A DNA stretch of 64,000 nucleotides, taken from Staphylococcus felis. GTDB taxonomy: Bacteria; Bacillota; Bacilli; Staphylococcales; Staphylococcaceae. How positions within the stretch are numbered: the first letter of the stretch is position 1; each line of letters opens with the position of its first letter. The notes under the pieces were generated by a model that saw nothing but the letters and a program-made list of their open reading frames with translations, was not told the origin of the DNA and made no database searches. This document shows positions 36,741-44,890 of the stretch, in pieces. The stretch lies in assembly GCF_003012915.1 (NCBI RefSeq), contig NZ_CP027770.1, forward strand, positions 930,001 to 994,000, in the 5' to 3' direction. Both the position numbers and the translations under genes were made by a program.

Positions 36741-37109
36741 GGTTCTGTAGTAAATCGGACTGGTGTATAAAAATTTCATTTATTTGATTATTCCATAAAG
36801 CCTCGCTTTTCTAGGCGCCTCACCTCAACTCATTTTAAGATTGAACTTACCCAATCTTAAAATGGATTTTCGGTTACGGCAAGATGCCTCAGAAGTCTTG
36901 GCTTAGGAAACCAATCAAATGTGCTATATTTATTCACACCCCTAAGTTATAAAATATGTTTTACCAACTCAATTTTACTGATTTTTTGTTGTATTAGAAG
37001 AGGCATTAATGTTCAAGACTTTATGATCACACAACGAAAAAGGCGTTATGCAATCCATTATTGCATAACGCCTTAATTTAATGCGACCAGTCCAATTTGA
37101 CTGAGAGCT
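36741..37109 (+). mobile_element. MITE copy 1 (non-coding, TIRs, 8-bp target duplication)
   Basis: 369 bases, no gene. Ends are inverted: GGTTCTGTAGTAAATCGGAC on the left, and on the right the reverse complement of AGCTCTCAGTCAAATTGGAC, both continuing into CTGGT. It is bounded by a perfect 8-base duplication, AAAAATGA (36733-36740 and 37110-37117). The reverse of this element lies at 48646-48944. This copy has about 70 extra bases near 36824-36890 that themselves hold an ATTTTAAGATTG/CAATCTTAAAAT palindrome. A terminator-like hairpin is at 37040-37074. The tips and 8-base duplications resemble ISL3-family transposition; no transposase is present. Confidence 0.85.
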
Positions 37110-37110
37110 A

Positions 37111-37191
37111 AAAATGAGGTTGGTCTAACTCAAGCTTCTAGAAAACCGGTTCTCGGTATTAAAGGCGCTGTTGTTAGACCAACCTCATTTT
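37111..37191 (-). terminator. Long hairpin ending the lipase-peptide operon
   Basis: A perfect 19-base stem, AAAATGAGGTTGGTCTAAC with GTTAGACCAACCTCATTTT, around a 43-base loop. It lies 30 bases past the small peptide stop and reads into T-rich sequence on the minus strand. The MITE inserted right at its edge, using AAAAATGA as target. Confidence 0.8.
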
Positions 37192-37220
37192 ATTTATATT
37201 TGATGAAAGTGACTAAGTGA

Positions 37221-37289
37221 TTAGCCACCAAATAAGACTTTAAGGACATTGAATAAGGATTGAATCAGTTCTCCAATTGTTCCGCTCAT
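37221..37289 (-). CDS. 22-residue amphipathic peptide, PSM-like (candidate)
   Basis: Starts MSGTIGELIQSLFNV and ends LKVLFGG, with one Glu and one Lys (net charge near 0). Hydrophobic residues recur every 3-4 positions, as in a one-sided amphipathic helix. A very strong ribosome site, AAGGAGG, sits 9 bases before the ATG and starts right at the lipase stop, 19 bases upstream. Length, lack of a signal peptide and composition are those of phenol-soluble modulins, the cytolytic formyl-Met peptides of staphylococci. I cannot confirm homology without a search. Confidence 0.65.
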   Translation of the reverse strand: MSGTIGELIQSLFNVLKVLFGG

Positions 37290-37308
37290 AAGTGTTAGCC
37301 TCCTTGTA

Positions 37309-39378
37309 TTATGATGTGACTTTTTCTGCAGCGACAAGATCTTCAGCAATATTGTGCCAGAAATTTTGGAGTTCTTCAGGCGTGCGTGATAAGTCTGTTG
37401 AATCTTGACCTACAAAATCAACGTGATCCCAGTCGTGACGGACATCTGTCACTTGCCATATGCCTTTTTGAATTTGATCTGTAGCTTTAACAAAGGCTTG
37501 GTTCGCCGGATGTAATGATGAAATGACTGAAACAAGACCATCATTTTCACGCCATTCAGGTTCTTTAGCTTTACCGATAACATTGGCAGTTAATGTAAAT
37601 AAGAAGAATAGATCAAGGTCTGCTTTTTGTTTGCCAAATAATGTTGAATGTGTTGCTTCGCCTGTATAAGTTTTATAGACGATGTTTGGATTGAGTGATG
37701 TTTTTGCATTGAGTTCTGATGCGCCTTGACGAGTCAAATCATAGAAACCATTGTCTTTTGTTTTCCAGAGTGGATTTTCATTTTTGATGCGTTTGTAGTA
37801 ATCGAGTAGTTTTTCACCTTCACCACGTTTAATGCCCCATTGATCAAGTCCGAATGAGACGCGTGCATCTGCGTTAGAAAGCATTTTCGCAAAGTCATAC
37901 ACAAATTGTCTTACAATGGGTTCGTTACCAATTTGGTCAGCTGCATGTGTTCCATTATGAGGTGTGCCGAGTGTTGTGATAGAAGCTACCATATTGTCAT
38001 GATTACCAGCAAATAATGGTGAAATATCACCACCGTGTTCTTTTTGATAAGCGATTTCTTCTGCGCTTCCATGACGGAGCAATTCTTCTAATTGACGGAT
38101 TGTTTGACCACCCATGCTATGACCGACTAAGTGTACTTTTTGGCCAGGTTGCCAATCTTTATATACACCCTCGTATGTTTTACCATAACGTGCATGGCCA
38201 TATTTTTGGGCATGTGCGGCACCGTAATCCACACGTCCTCCTTTGATGTAGTAGTACAATTCGACAGCGCGATCATAGTTGCTACCAAAGGCACTAATAC
38301 TTGCTTCATGCGTTTCATAGCCGTTCTTTTCTAAATCATCACGTATATTTAACTTGTCACCACCCCAATAATGCGCAAGAACTGATGGGTTGATGTCATC
38401 TGTGAATCCGTTGAAACCATGGACTAAAATAATAGGATACTTGTTTTTATAGAAGCCTTTTTTAGCTTTTTGGCTCGGTTGTTCTTGAAGTTTTTCGGCG
38501 TCACGTGTGTTTGTTTTGGATTGTGTTGTTGCGGCATTTGAATCCTTCAATGATGCTAAATCTTTATCAGGTGAAGAGTTGTCATCACTTGAAGGTTGTG
38601 ACGATTTATTTGTATTCAATGCTTCTGGTACTTTGACATTATCTTTTGCTTTCGGTTCAGATGATGTGATTTCATGTAAGGGTTCTTTCGCTTTAGGTTC
38701 AGCCTCAACTGTCGTATTTTGTTGTGAAGATGTTTCGACAGTTTGCTTTGTATCATCTATATCCGGCTGTTGTTGTGTTTCTAATGATGACGTTACGGAT
38801 TCATTTTGCTTTGGATGAGATAGATCTTGCTCCTTAGTCTTTTGATCTTCAGTTGATGTAGATGTGTCACGCGTTGGTGCTTCTGTAGTATTAGGATGTT
38901 CATCTGAAGATTGTAATGTCTGACTTGGATTCGAGTCTTTAGCAGTCTCATTTGAAACAGGCGCATCTTGTGATTTAGGTAACTGTTCATCATTTTTTGC
39001 AGTATTGTCAGATGTATCTAATGGTTGATTAGATTCAGCAGTAGTTTCAGTAGATGGTGTTTCGACTGATTCGTCTTCAGTGGTAGGTTTATCTGTTACA
39101 TGCGTTTCAACTGATTCAGTTTTTTCTGTTGTTTCATCAGTTGTTGAGCCTGTTTCTGGATCTTCTGAAGTATGTAAATCAGATGTTTGTTCATTTACGA
39201 CATCATTAGTATTTGATGTTGTCGTTTCAGTTTGTGGGTTTGTTTCGCTTGAAGTGACAGAATCAGTTTCGCTCGCTTGAGCCTGACCTGTACTGATGAA
39301 GAATAGTGATGCAATCATAATGGATGACGCACCGATGCTGAATTTACGGATGCTATATTTATTTTCCCTTTTGTTCAT
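37309..39378 (-). CDS. Secreted lipase, YSIRK-type pre-pro-enzyme
   Basis: 689 residues. Signal peptide with YSIRKFSIGASS, then a Ser/Thr/Glu/Asp-rich propeptide to about residue 300, then the mature lipase. The catalytic serine is in HLVGHSMGGQ. The domain start PIILVHGFNGF (oxyanion region), the zinc/calcium-site region around HYWGGD and the late NDGLVS and DHVDFVGQDS segments match staphylococcal Geh/Lip lipases. Start ATG follows GAGGTG by 7 bases; an upstream GTG overlaps that site. It lies between two tiny peptide genes, in one apparent operon. Hydrolyses host triglycerides. Confidence 0.93.
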   Translation of the reverse strand: MNKRENKYSIRKFSIGASSIMIASLFFISTGQAQASETDSVTSSETNPQTETTTSNTNDVVNEQTSDLHTSEDPETGSTTDETTEKTESVETHVTDKPTTEDESVETPSTETTAESNQPLDTSDNTAKNDEQLPKSQDAPVSNETAKDSNPSQTLQSSDEHPNTTEAPTRDTSTSTEDQKTKEQDLSHPKQNESVTSSLETQQQPDIDDTKQTVETSSQQNTTVEAEPKAKEPLHEITSSEPKAKDNVKVPEALNTNKSSQPSSDDNSSPDKDLASLKDSNAATTQSKTNTRDAEKLQEQPSQKAKKGFYKNKYPIILVHGFNGFTDDINPSVLAHYWGGDKLNIRDDLEKNGYETHEASISAFGSNYDRAVELYYYIKGGRVDYGAAHAQKYGHARYGKTYEGVYKDWQPGQKVHLVGHSMGGQTIRQLEELLRHGSAEEIAYQKEHGGDISPLFAGNHDNMVASITTLGTPHNGTHAADQIGNEPIVRQFVYDFAKMLSNADARVSFGLDQWGIKRGEGEKLLDYYKRIKNENPLWKTKDNGFYDLTRQGASELNAKTSLNPNIVYKTYTGEATHSTLFGKQKADLDLFFLFTLTANVIGKAKEPEWRENDGLVSVISSLHPANQAFVKATDQIQKGIWQVTDVRHDWDHVDFVGQDSTDLSRTPEELQNFWHNIAEDLVAAEKVTS

Positions 39379-39435
39379 AATGGACACCTCTTAACTTTTA
39401 ATATTACCCCAATAAAAAACGCCATTGTCCCATCA

Positions 39436-39501
39436 TTAAACAAAAATATTAATCAAAATGCGCGGAATGAGTTCAAATAATTTACCGATTAACGCTAACA
39501 T
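39436..39501 (-). CDS. 21-residue amphipathic peptide, PSM-like (candidate)
   Basis: Starts MLALIGKLFELI and ends NIFV, with one Lys, one Glu and one Arg (net about +1). Leu/Ile/Phe dominate and recur on one helical face, although a proline in the middle would kink the helix. GGGGG of AAAGGGGGAC lies 9 bases before the ATG. A near-consensus sigma-A promoter 52-80 bases upstream makes it the first gene of the lipase operon (57 bases to the lipase start). A leader peptide acting in cis is an alternative. Confidence 0.6.
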   Translation of the reverse strand: MLALIGKLFELIPRILINIFV

Positions 39502-39552
39502 TATTGTGTCCCCCTTTCGTCAAAATGAAAAGGCTTTCAAATAAGTGAATAT

Positions 39553-39581
39553 ATCATACAATAATTTATAAATTATGTCAA
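39553..39581 (-). promoter_or_regulatory. Sigma-A promoter of the peptide-lipase-peptide operon
   Basis: On the minus strand TTGACA and TATGAT are separated by exactly 17 bases. The predicted start is about 45 bases before the first peptide gene. Confidence 0.85.
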
Positions 39582-39727
39582 TGCTTAAAAAAACAAAAAG
39601 ATTAATTTAAAGCATAGTTAATTTTTGGAAGATATATATCATATAATTATAATATTGTGAGGTTTGATTAATGGTGCAAATTGAATAGAATGTGATACAC
39701 TGTATTTGAACAATGGAGGGATATCAT

Positions 39728-39865
39728 ATGGACAAACTATTTAAAAGTGTTGCCTATGTTGCTGGCGGTGTACTTGTACTCGTATTAGGCACTGTTGGTT
39801 ATTTGACATATCAGCAATATCAAGTGGATGACTCGTTAGTTAATAAAGATTTTGGTGAAAATTAA
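39728..39865 (+). CDS. 45-residue small membrane protein
   Basis: Begins MDKLFKSVAYVAGGVLV, followed by a single span through GTVGYLTY and a short polar tail ending KDFGEN. A GGAGGG ribosome site lies 7-12 bases upstream. N-in, single-pass topology is likely. Not recognised by name. It is short, but the ribosome site and codon pattern make it credible. Confidence 0.65.
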   Translation: MDKLFKSVAYVAGGVLVLVLGTVGYLTYQQYQVDDSLVNKDFGEN

Positions 39866-39963
39866 TAAAAATATCAATAAAGCATTTTTTAAGGGTATAG
39901 ACATATCAGCTTTTTAATGAACGTTGTCTGAGTCCCTGAAACTGTGAAGACCCTTATAAGTTG

Positions 39964-40002
39964 GGGCGGAACAACAAATTTTGTGATTTGTTATTCCGCT
40001 CC
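39964..40002 (+). terminator. Hairpin between the 45-residue gene and the cation efflux gene
   Basis: GGGCGGAACAACAAAT pairs with ATTTGTTATTCCGCTC around a short loop. Runs into CTTCGTCG, so no strong U-run; an additional weak AAGGGT/ACCCTT pair lies upstream. Confidence 0.5.
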
Positions 40003-40049
40003 TTCGTCGTTTATAGACATTGAGAAATGTTATCAAGGAGATGATTAAG

Positions 40050-40985
40050 ATGGCAAGACGACATTATTTTCATCATGTCGAACATCGAAAAACACAAGCA
40101 CATTCAAAGTCAACGTTATGGCTTTCGTTGATGATTACATTATTTTTTACGGTCGTTGAGTTTGTTGGAGGGATTGTATCTAACTCTCTTGCACTGTTGT
40201 CAGATTCTTTTCACATGCTCAGTGATGTTTTAGCCTTAGGTTTGTCAATGGTAGCGATTTACTTTGCGAACAAAAAGCCTACTTCAAATTATACGTTTGG
40301 TTTTTTACGTTTTGAAATTTTAGCTGCATTTTTAAATGGTTTGGCACTGGTAATTATTTCTTTATGGATTTTTTACGAAGCCATTATGCGTATCATTTAT
40401 CCGAAACCTGTGGAAAGTGGTCTCATGCTTGTCGTGGCAACGATTGGTTTAGTAGTCAATATTGTGTTAACGGTTATTTTGATGCGTTCACTAAAAAGCG
40501 AGAATAATATTAATATTCAAAGTGCATTATGGCATTTTATAGGAGATTTACTTAATTCAGTAGGCGTTATTGTGGCAGTTATTTTAATCTATTTTACAGG
40601 TATTCAAATGATTGACCCTATTCTTAGTATGATTATAGCGGCAGTAATCTTACGTGGGGGATACAAAATCATCCGTAATGCATGGATTATACTGATGGAA
40701 GCTGTTCCGACCACGTTTGATACTGATGAAATTATTGAAACGATGATATCTGTAGAGCGTGTCTTAGATGTACATGAGTTTCATCTGTGGGCGATTACGA
40801 CGGAACACTATTCATTAAGTGCCCATGTCGTATTAGACAGTAGACATAGTGACGATGCCTACGAAACCATTAATCAATTGGAGCGACTACTCAAAGAAAA
40901 ATATGGCCTTCAACATACAACGCTACAAATCGAGCATTTAGATATTAATCAACTAGACGAGCAGTACTTTGACCACGTTAAATAA
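40050..40985 (+). CDS. CDF-family cation efflux protein (CzcD-like)
   Basis: 311 residues with six membrane spans and a cytosolic C-terminal domain. The transport-site residues are in HMLSDVLAL (second span) and HFIGDLLNS (fifth span), the His-Asp pairs typical of zinc-transporting members. The N-terminus is short with scattered histidines (RRHYFHHVEH). The ATG at 40050 follows AAGGAG by 9 bases; a start ten codons earlier lacks a ribosome site. It exports Zn2+ or related divalent ions in exchange for protons. Confidence 0.87.
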   Translation: MARRHYFHHVEHRKTQAHSKSTLWLSLMITLFFTVVEFVGGIVSNSLALLSDSFHMLSDVLALGLSMVAIYFANKKPTSNYTFGFLRFEILAAFLNGLALVIISLWIFYEAIMRIIYPKPVESGLMLVVATIGLVVNIVLTVILMRSLKSENNINIQSALWHFIGDLLNSVGVIVAVILIYFTGIQMIDPILSMIIAAVILRGGYKIIRNAWIILMEAVPTTFDTDEIIETMISVERVLDVHEFHLWAITTEHYSLSAHVVLDSRHSDDAYETINQLERLLKEKYGLQHTTLQIEHLDINQLDEQYFDHVK

Positions 40986-41044
40986 AAAGGGGCTGATGAG
41001 AAGCTCTCAATACTGTTTAGCATTTCTAAGTCAATCGTATAGTC

Positions 41045-41083
41045 AAAAACGCGACCCACAAAATCACTTGGGTCGCGTTTTTT
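41045..41083. terminator. Bidirectional terminator between the efflux and urea transporter genes
   Basis: AAAAACGCGACCCA pairs with TGGGTCGCGTTTTT around a ten-base loop. Confidence 0.92.
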
Positions 41084-41101
41084 GAATGTGATGATAAGAG
41101 G

Positions 41102-42022
41102 TTAAGTCGTTTCGCTTTCTTTTTGTTCAGGTTGTCCTGCTAGTAATAATGTCCATGTGACTAAGATGAATGGGAAGGTTAATATCGGTATACCAATCGG
41201 ATCGAAAAATGTGGCTAAAGCTGCGTACATCATAGGTGTCATTAAGACAGTCAATAAAAATGCAACGATTGGATTGAGGTGATTGGCTGAACGAAATGTA
41301 TAGCTCACTGCAATAATAGCTAAAATCAAGTTAAAACCGAATAATCCGTGGTTAATTGTAGCAATATCTGCGCCTAGAACAAACTCAAGTAATAGCCCTA
41401 ATATATTGGCAATAAATACGTAAATTCCAGCACGTCTAGAGGCAATCAAACAAGCGATAGCGATTAATAGCCCTGTTAATAGGTGTTCGATTAAGAAAAT
41501 TTGACTTAAGTTTTCAAAAAAGGCTTGAATTGGCTTGAAAGGTGTCTCCAAATCAACATTAATATTTGTAGTTAAAGGTAAAACGGATACATTGGTTTTT
41601 AAAAATTTAAATTGTTCAGCCATTAATAAGACAATCCATGTAATTAACACAAATGGTGTAGTCAATTCAGGCACGTTGAGTGGTTTTAAGAAACTTTTGA
41701 TGGCTTGAGCAATAGGCATAGATAATAAAATGCTAAGCAAAATGATAAAGACGGCTTGCCAAGACCATTGTAAGAAGAGGGTCAAGTCAATAGCTATTAA
41801 AACAGGATTGAATCCTGCAAGGCCAGCATGAATCTCTTGGTGGCTATAATTAAAATACTTTGCAGTCATTAGACTCAATGCATTACCGATCATCGCAGCA
41901 AGACCCACTTTCCAATTCCCAATCCAAAGTGCGATTAAAATGAGTGCACCTGTCCATGTATTTTCTAATAAAACGACTTGCGAAATATTTTTGAAAAAGG
42001 GTTGTCCCCACTTGATCATCAT
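41102..42022 (-). CDS. Urea transporter (UT/Yut family)
   Basis: 306 residues with about ten hydrophobic segments in two repeated halves. Each half carries the UT signature: GLAGFNPVLIAI and GLFGFNLILAIIA, each followed by a TPFVLITW / FPFILVTW stretch. It is a passive urea channel in the cytoplasmic membrane. It is divergent from ureABC, so substrate supply and enzyme are neighbours, as in other staphylococci. Start at the ATG after GAAGTGGAC; a GTG two codons earlier is also open. Confidence 0.9.
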   Translation of the reverse strand: MMIKWGQPFFKNISQVVLLENTWTGALILIALWIGNWKVGLAAMIGNALSLMTAKYFNYSHQEIHAGLAGFNPVLIAIDLTLFLQWSWQAVFIILLSILLSMPIAQAIKSFLKPLNVPELTTPFVLITWIVLLMAEQFKFLKTNVSVLPLTTNINVDLETPFKPIQAFFENLSQIFLIEHLLTGLLIAIACLIASRRAGIYVFIANILGLLLEFVLGADIATINHGLFGFNLILAIIAVSYTFRSANHLNPIVAFLLTVLMTPMMYAALATFFDPIGIPILTFPFILVTWTLLLAGQPEQKESETT

Positions 42023-42237
42023 GTCCACTTCTTTCTCATTTTAAGTGATGAATATGTTCAAAGATTATCACGATAAATAAGTCCTGACAATTATTATGAT
42101 ATAGGATTAAGTTACTTGACACATATTTGGATAAAGAAACAGTAATGTAAAAAATGCATGAAAATAGAGTGGAATTTAGGTTAATTGAAAGGTTTAAAAC
42201 TGAATAAAGAAGCTTTTGTTTAAATTTATATATCAAT

Positions 42238-42263
42238 TATGAAAATGAAAACTATTCTCATAT
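42238..42263. promoter_or_regulatory. Fur-like site between the urea transporter gene and ureA
   Basis: On the minus strand GAGAATAGTTTTCATTTTC agrees with GATAATGATTATCATTATC at 13 of 19 positions and preserves the GAnAAT-n-nTTTTCA layout. It lies about 85 bases before ureA in the 326-base divergent gap, which otherwise contains no gene. A degenerate site; moderate support only. Confidence 0.35.
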
Positions 42264-42348
42264 AGCTTTGTGAATTGATAAAATATTTTGATAAGACTAT
42301 AATCTGTATCGTGGAGTTACTATTTTGATTTAAAGGAGACGAGAGACC

Positions 42349-42651
42349 ATGTATTTTACTCAGCGTGAACAAGATAAACTTATGCTTGTTGTTGCGGCAG
42401 ATTTAGCCAAACGCCGTAAAGAGAGAGGATTGAAGTTAAATCATCCAGAAGCTGTGGCCCTGATTAGTTATGAAGTGCTAGAAGGGGCACGTGACGGTAA
42501 AACAGTTGCAGATTTGATGAGTTATGGCCGAGAAATATTGTCTAAAGATGATGTGATGGAAGGTGTTGAAGCTTTGATTACCGATATCGAAATCGAGGCG
42601 ACATTTCCAGATGGCACTAAATTAGTGACAATTCATCATCCAATTGTGTAG
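42349..42651 (+). CDS. ureA: Urease gamma subunit
   Basis: 100 residues, the normal length. The sequence is canonical: [11 protein letters not shown] at the start, [20 protein letters not shown] in the middle and the C-terminal VTIHHPIV. It packs against the alpha subunit in the trimer of (alpha-beta-gamma). Strong ribosome site AAAGGAGACG. First of three tightly spaced urease genes. Confidence 0.95.
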   Translation: MYFTQREQDKLMLVVAADLAKRRKERGLKLNHPEAVALISYEVLEGARDGKTVADLMSYGREILSKDDVMEGVEALITDIEIEATFPDGTKLVTIHHPIV

Positions 42652-42662
42652 GAGGGGAAAGT

Positions 42663-43019
42663 ATGAAACCAGGTGAAGTAATCGTTCATAAATCAGAAAT
42701 TATGATTAATCAAAATCGTGACAATACTAAAATCAAAGTAAAAAATATGGGCGACCGCCCAATTCAAGTAGGATCACATTACCATTTTTATGAGGCAAAT
42801 AAAGCGTTAGAGTTTGATCGTGATTTAGCATACGGTAAACATTTAGACATTCCAGCAGGTGCTGCGGTTCGATTTGAGCCCGGTGATGAAAAAGATATCC
42901 GCCTTGTACGTTATGCAGGACGCCAACATATATACGGTTTTCACGGTGAGGTAGATGGTCCGATTGACGAATCACGTGTAACACCTCCAAATATGGACGA
43001 AGGAAGTGAAGTCAAATGA
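42663..43019 (+). CDS. ureB: Urease beta subunit
   Basis: 118 residues with the family's MKPGEVI start, the [21 protein letters not shown] core (first part [17 protein letters not shown]), and [17 protein letters not shown]. It is a separate polypeptide rather than fused to UreA as in Helicobacter. GGAGGGGAAAGT precedes the ATG, and the gene overlaps ureC by four bases. Confidence 0.95.
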   Translation: MKPGEVIVHKSEIMINQNRDNTKIKVKNMGDRPIQVGSHYHFYEANKALEFDRDLAYGKHLDIPAGAAVRFEPGDEKDIRLVRYAGRQHIYGFHGEVDGPIDESRVTPPNMDEGSEVK

Positions 43020-44731
43020 GTTTTAAAATGACAGAATCTCAATATACGAGTTTATACGGTCCGACAACTGGGGACTCCATTCGTTTAGGTGATACAGATT
43101 TATTTGCCAAAGTTGAAAAAGATTATGCATCATTTGGTGATGAGGTTACTTTTGGCGGCGGTAAAGTTATACGTGACGGTATGGGTCAAAACCCGAACAT
43201 GACTCGAGATAGCAAACGTGTGGCGGATTTAGTGATCACAAATGCGGTTGTGATTGATTATGATAAAGTCATTAAAGGTGATATCGGTATTAAAGGCGGC
43301 TATATTATGGGCATCGGTCGAGCTGGAAACCCTGATATTATGGATGATGTGGATATCGTAATTGGATCAGCAACAGATGTAATCGCTGGAGAAGGCAAAA
43401 TTGTAACAGCGGGTGGTATTGACACACACGTACACTTTATTAACCCTGAACAAGCTGAAGTGGCTTTAGAAAGTGGTATCACGACACATATTGGTGGAGG
43501 TACTGGTGCTTCAGAAGGATCCAAAGCGACAACTGTTACACCAGGGACATGGTATGTACATCGTATGTTAGAAGCGGCAGAATCGCTACCAATTAATGTT
43601 GGATTTACAGGAAAAGGACAGGCCGCTAGTCATACGGCATTAATCGAACAAATTCATGCGGGTGTAATTGGACTAAAAGTGCATGAAGACTGGGGTGCAA
43701 CGCCATCAGTATTACGAAATGCATTAGAGGTAGCCGATGAGTATGATGTTCAGATTGCTCTGCATGCTGATACTTTAAATGAAGCAGGGTTTATGGAAGA
43801 TACTATGGAAGCTATTGGAGATAAAGTGATTCATATGTATCATACAGAAGGGGCTGGTGGGGGTCATGCACCAGACTTAATCAAGTCTGCAGCGTATCCC
43901 AATGTACTTCCGTCATCAACGAATCCTACGCTCCCTTATACACATAATACGATTGATGAGCATTTAGACATGGTTATGATTACACATCATTTAAATGCGT
44001 CTATTCCAGAAGATATTGCATTCGCAGACTCTCGTATCCGCAAAGAAACGATTGCAGCAGAAGACGTTTTACAAGATATGGGTGTATTCAGTATGATTAG
44101 TTCTGACTCTCAAGCGATGGGACGCGTTGGTGAAGTAATCACTCGCACATGGCAAGTCGCACATCGTATGAAACAACAGCGAGGCCCTTTAGAAGGCGAT
44201 GGTGAATATGATGATAACAATCGAATTCGTCGCTATATCGCCAAATATACTATCAACCCAGCTATTACGCATGGTATTTCTGAATATGTTGGATCAGTTG
44301 ATCAAGGCAAACTTGCAGACTTAGTGATTTGGGATCCGCGCTTTTTCGGGGTAAAACCTGAAATGGTCGTTAAAGGTGGCTTGATTAATGTTGCGGTTAA
44401 CGGTGATGCCAATGGGTCGATCCCAACTTCAGAGCCATTAAAATATCGTCATATGTATGGACAACTTGGTGGTAACCTACAAAGTACAGCTGTGACATTT
44501 GTATCAGAAGCGGCATATATGTCGGGAATTCGTCGTACTTTAAACCTTAAACGTCATGTGCGTCCAGTACGTAATATTCGTCAACTGACTAAAAAAGATA
44601 TGAAAAACAACACTGCTACGCCAAAACTTGACGTTGATCCGCAAACATATGAAGTGTTTGTAGATGGTGAAAAAATAACAAGCGAACCAGCCACTGAACT
44701 GCCACTCGCACAACGTTACTTCTTATTCTAA
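43016..44731 (+). CDS. ureC: Urease alpha (catalytic) subunit
   Basis: 571 residues. All metal ligands are present at the expected spacing: His138 and His140 (DTHVHF), carbamylated Lys221 (GLKVHED), His250 (ALHADTLN), His276 ([11 protein letters not shown]) and Asp364 ([12 protein letters not shown]); the catalytic His324 is also kept. The flap position normally Cys (VCHHL in related enzymes) is Thr323 here (MITHHLN). After the stop comes a strong terminator and then dcd; no ureE, ureF, ureG or ureD follows, although staphylococcal clusters normally carry them next. Maturation must therefore use genes elsewhere, or differ. Confidence 0.95.
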   Translation: MSFKMTESQYTSLYGPTTGDSIRLGDTDLFAKVEKDYASFGDEVTFGGGKVIRDGMGQNPNMTRDSKRVADLVITNAVVIDYDKVIKGDIGIKGGYIMGIGRAGNPDIMDDVDIVIGSATDVIAGEGKIVTAGGIDTHVHFINPEQAEVALESGITTHIGGGTGASEGSKATTVTPGTWYVHRMLEAAESLPINVGFTGKGQAASHTALIEQIHAGVIGLKVHEDWGATPSVLRNALEVADEYDVQIALHADTLNEAGFMEDTMEAIGDKVIHMYHTEGAGGGHAPDLIKSAAYPNVLPSSTNPTLPYTHNTIDEHLDMVMITHHLNASIPEDIAFADSRIRKETIAAEDVLQDMGVFSMISSDSQAMGRVGEVITRTWQVAHRMKQQRGPLEGDGEYDDNNRIRRYIAKYTINPAITHGISEYVGSVDQGKLADLVIWDPRFFGVKPEMVVKGGLINVAVNGDANGSIPTSEPLKYRHMYGQLGGNLQSTAVTFVSEAAYMSGIRRTLNLKRHVRPVRNIRQLTKKDMKNNTATPKLDVDPQTYEVFVDGEKITSEPATELPLAQRYFLF

Positions 44732-44747
44732 TCAAAATGTATCAATC

Positions 44748-44790
44748 AAACACCCTAGCTTTTCGACTCGTTCAACAGCTAGGGTGTTTT
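44748..44790 (+). terminator. Terminator closing ureABC
   Basis: AAACACCCTAGCT pairs with AGCTAGGGTGTTT around a 16-base loop and ends in TTTT. Confidence 0.93.
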
Positions 44791-44844
44791 CATATGGATG
44801 TGGCTTGTATATTTTGTAAGAGCATGTTAAATTTTGAAGTGTCA

Positions 44845-44865
44845 AAATCGTAATATTTACGATTT
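44845..44865. promoter_or_regulatory. Zur box upstream of dcd-COG0523
   Basis: A 21-base palindrome with one mismatch. Its core TCGTAATATTTACGA differs from the 7-1-7 Bacillus/Staphylococcus Zur consensus TCGTAATNATTACGA at a single base, and AAA/TTT flanks extend the symmetry. It ends 25 bases before the dcd ATG. Zinc-dependent repression by Zur is inferred. Confidence 0.75.
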
Positions 44866-44890
44866 AAGTTAATCAAAGTGAGGGACTGAC

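Noticed and set aside
36741..37109. Remnant of a transposase gene in the MITE
   Set aside because: No frame of useful length or transposase-like motif in either copy; only ends and hairpins are conserved.
38016..39280. Plus-strand open frames opposite the lipase gene
   Set aside because: Shadows of the repetitive propeptide and of catalytic-domain codons.
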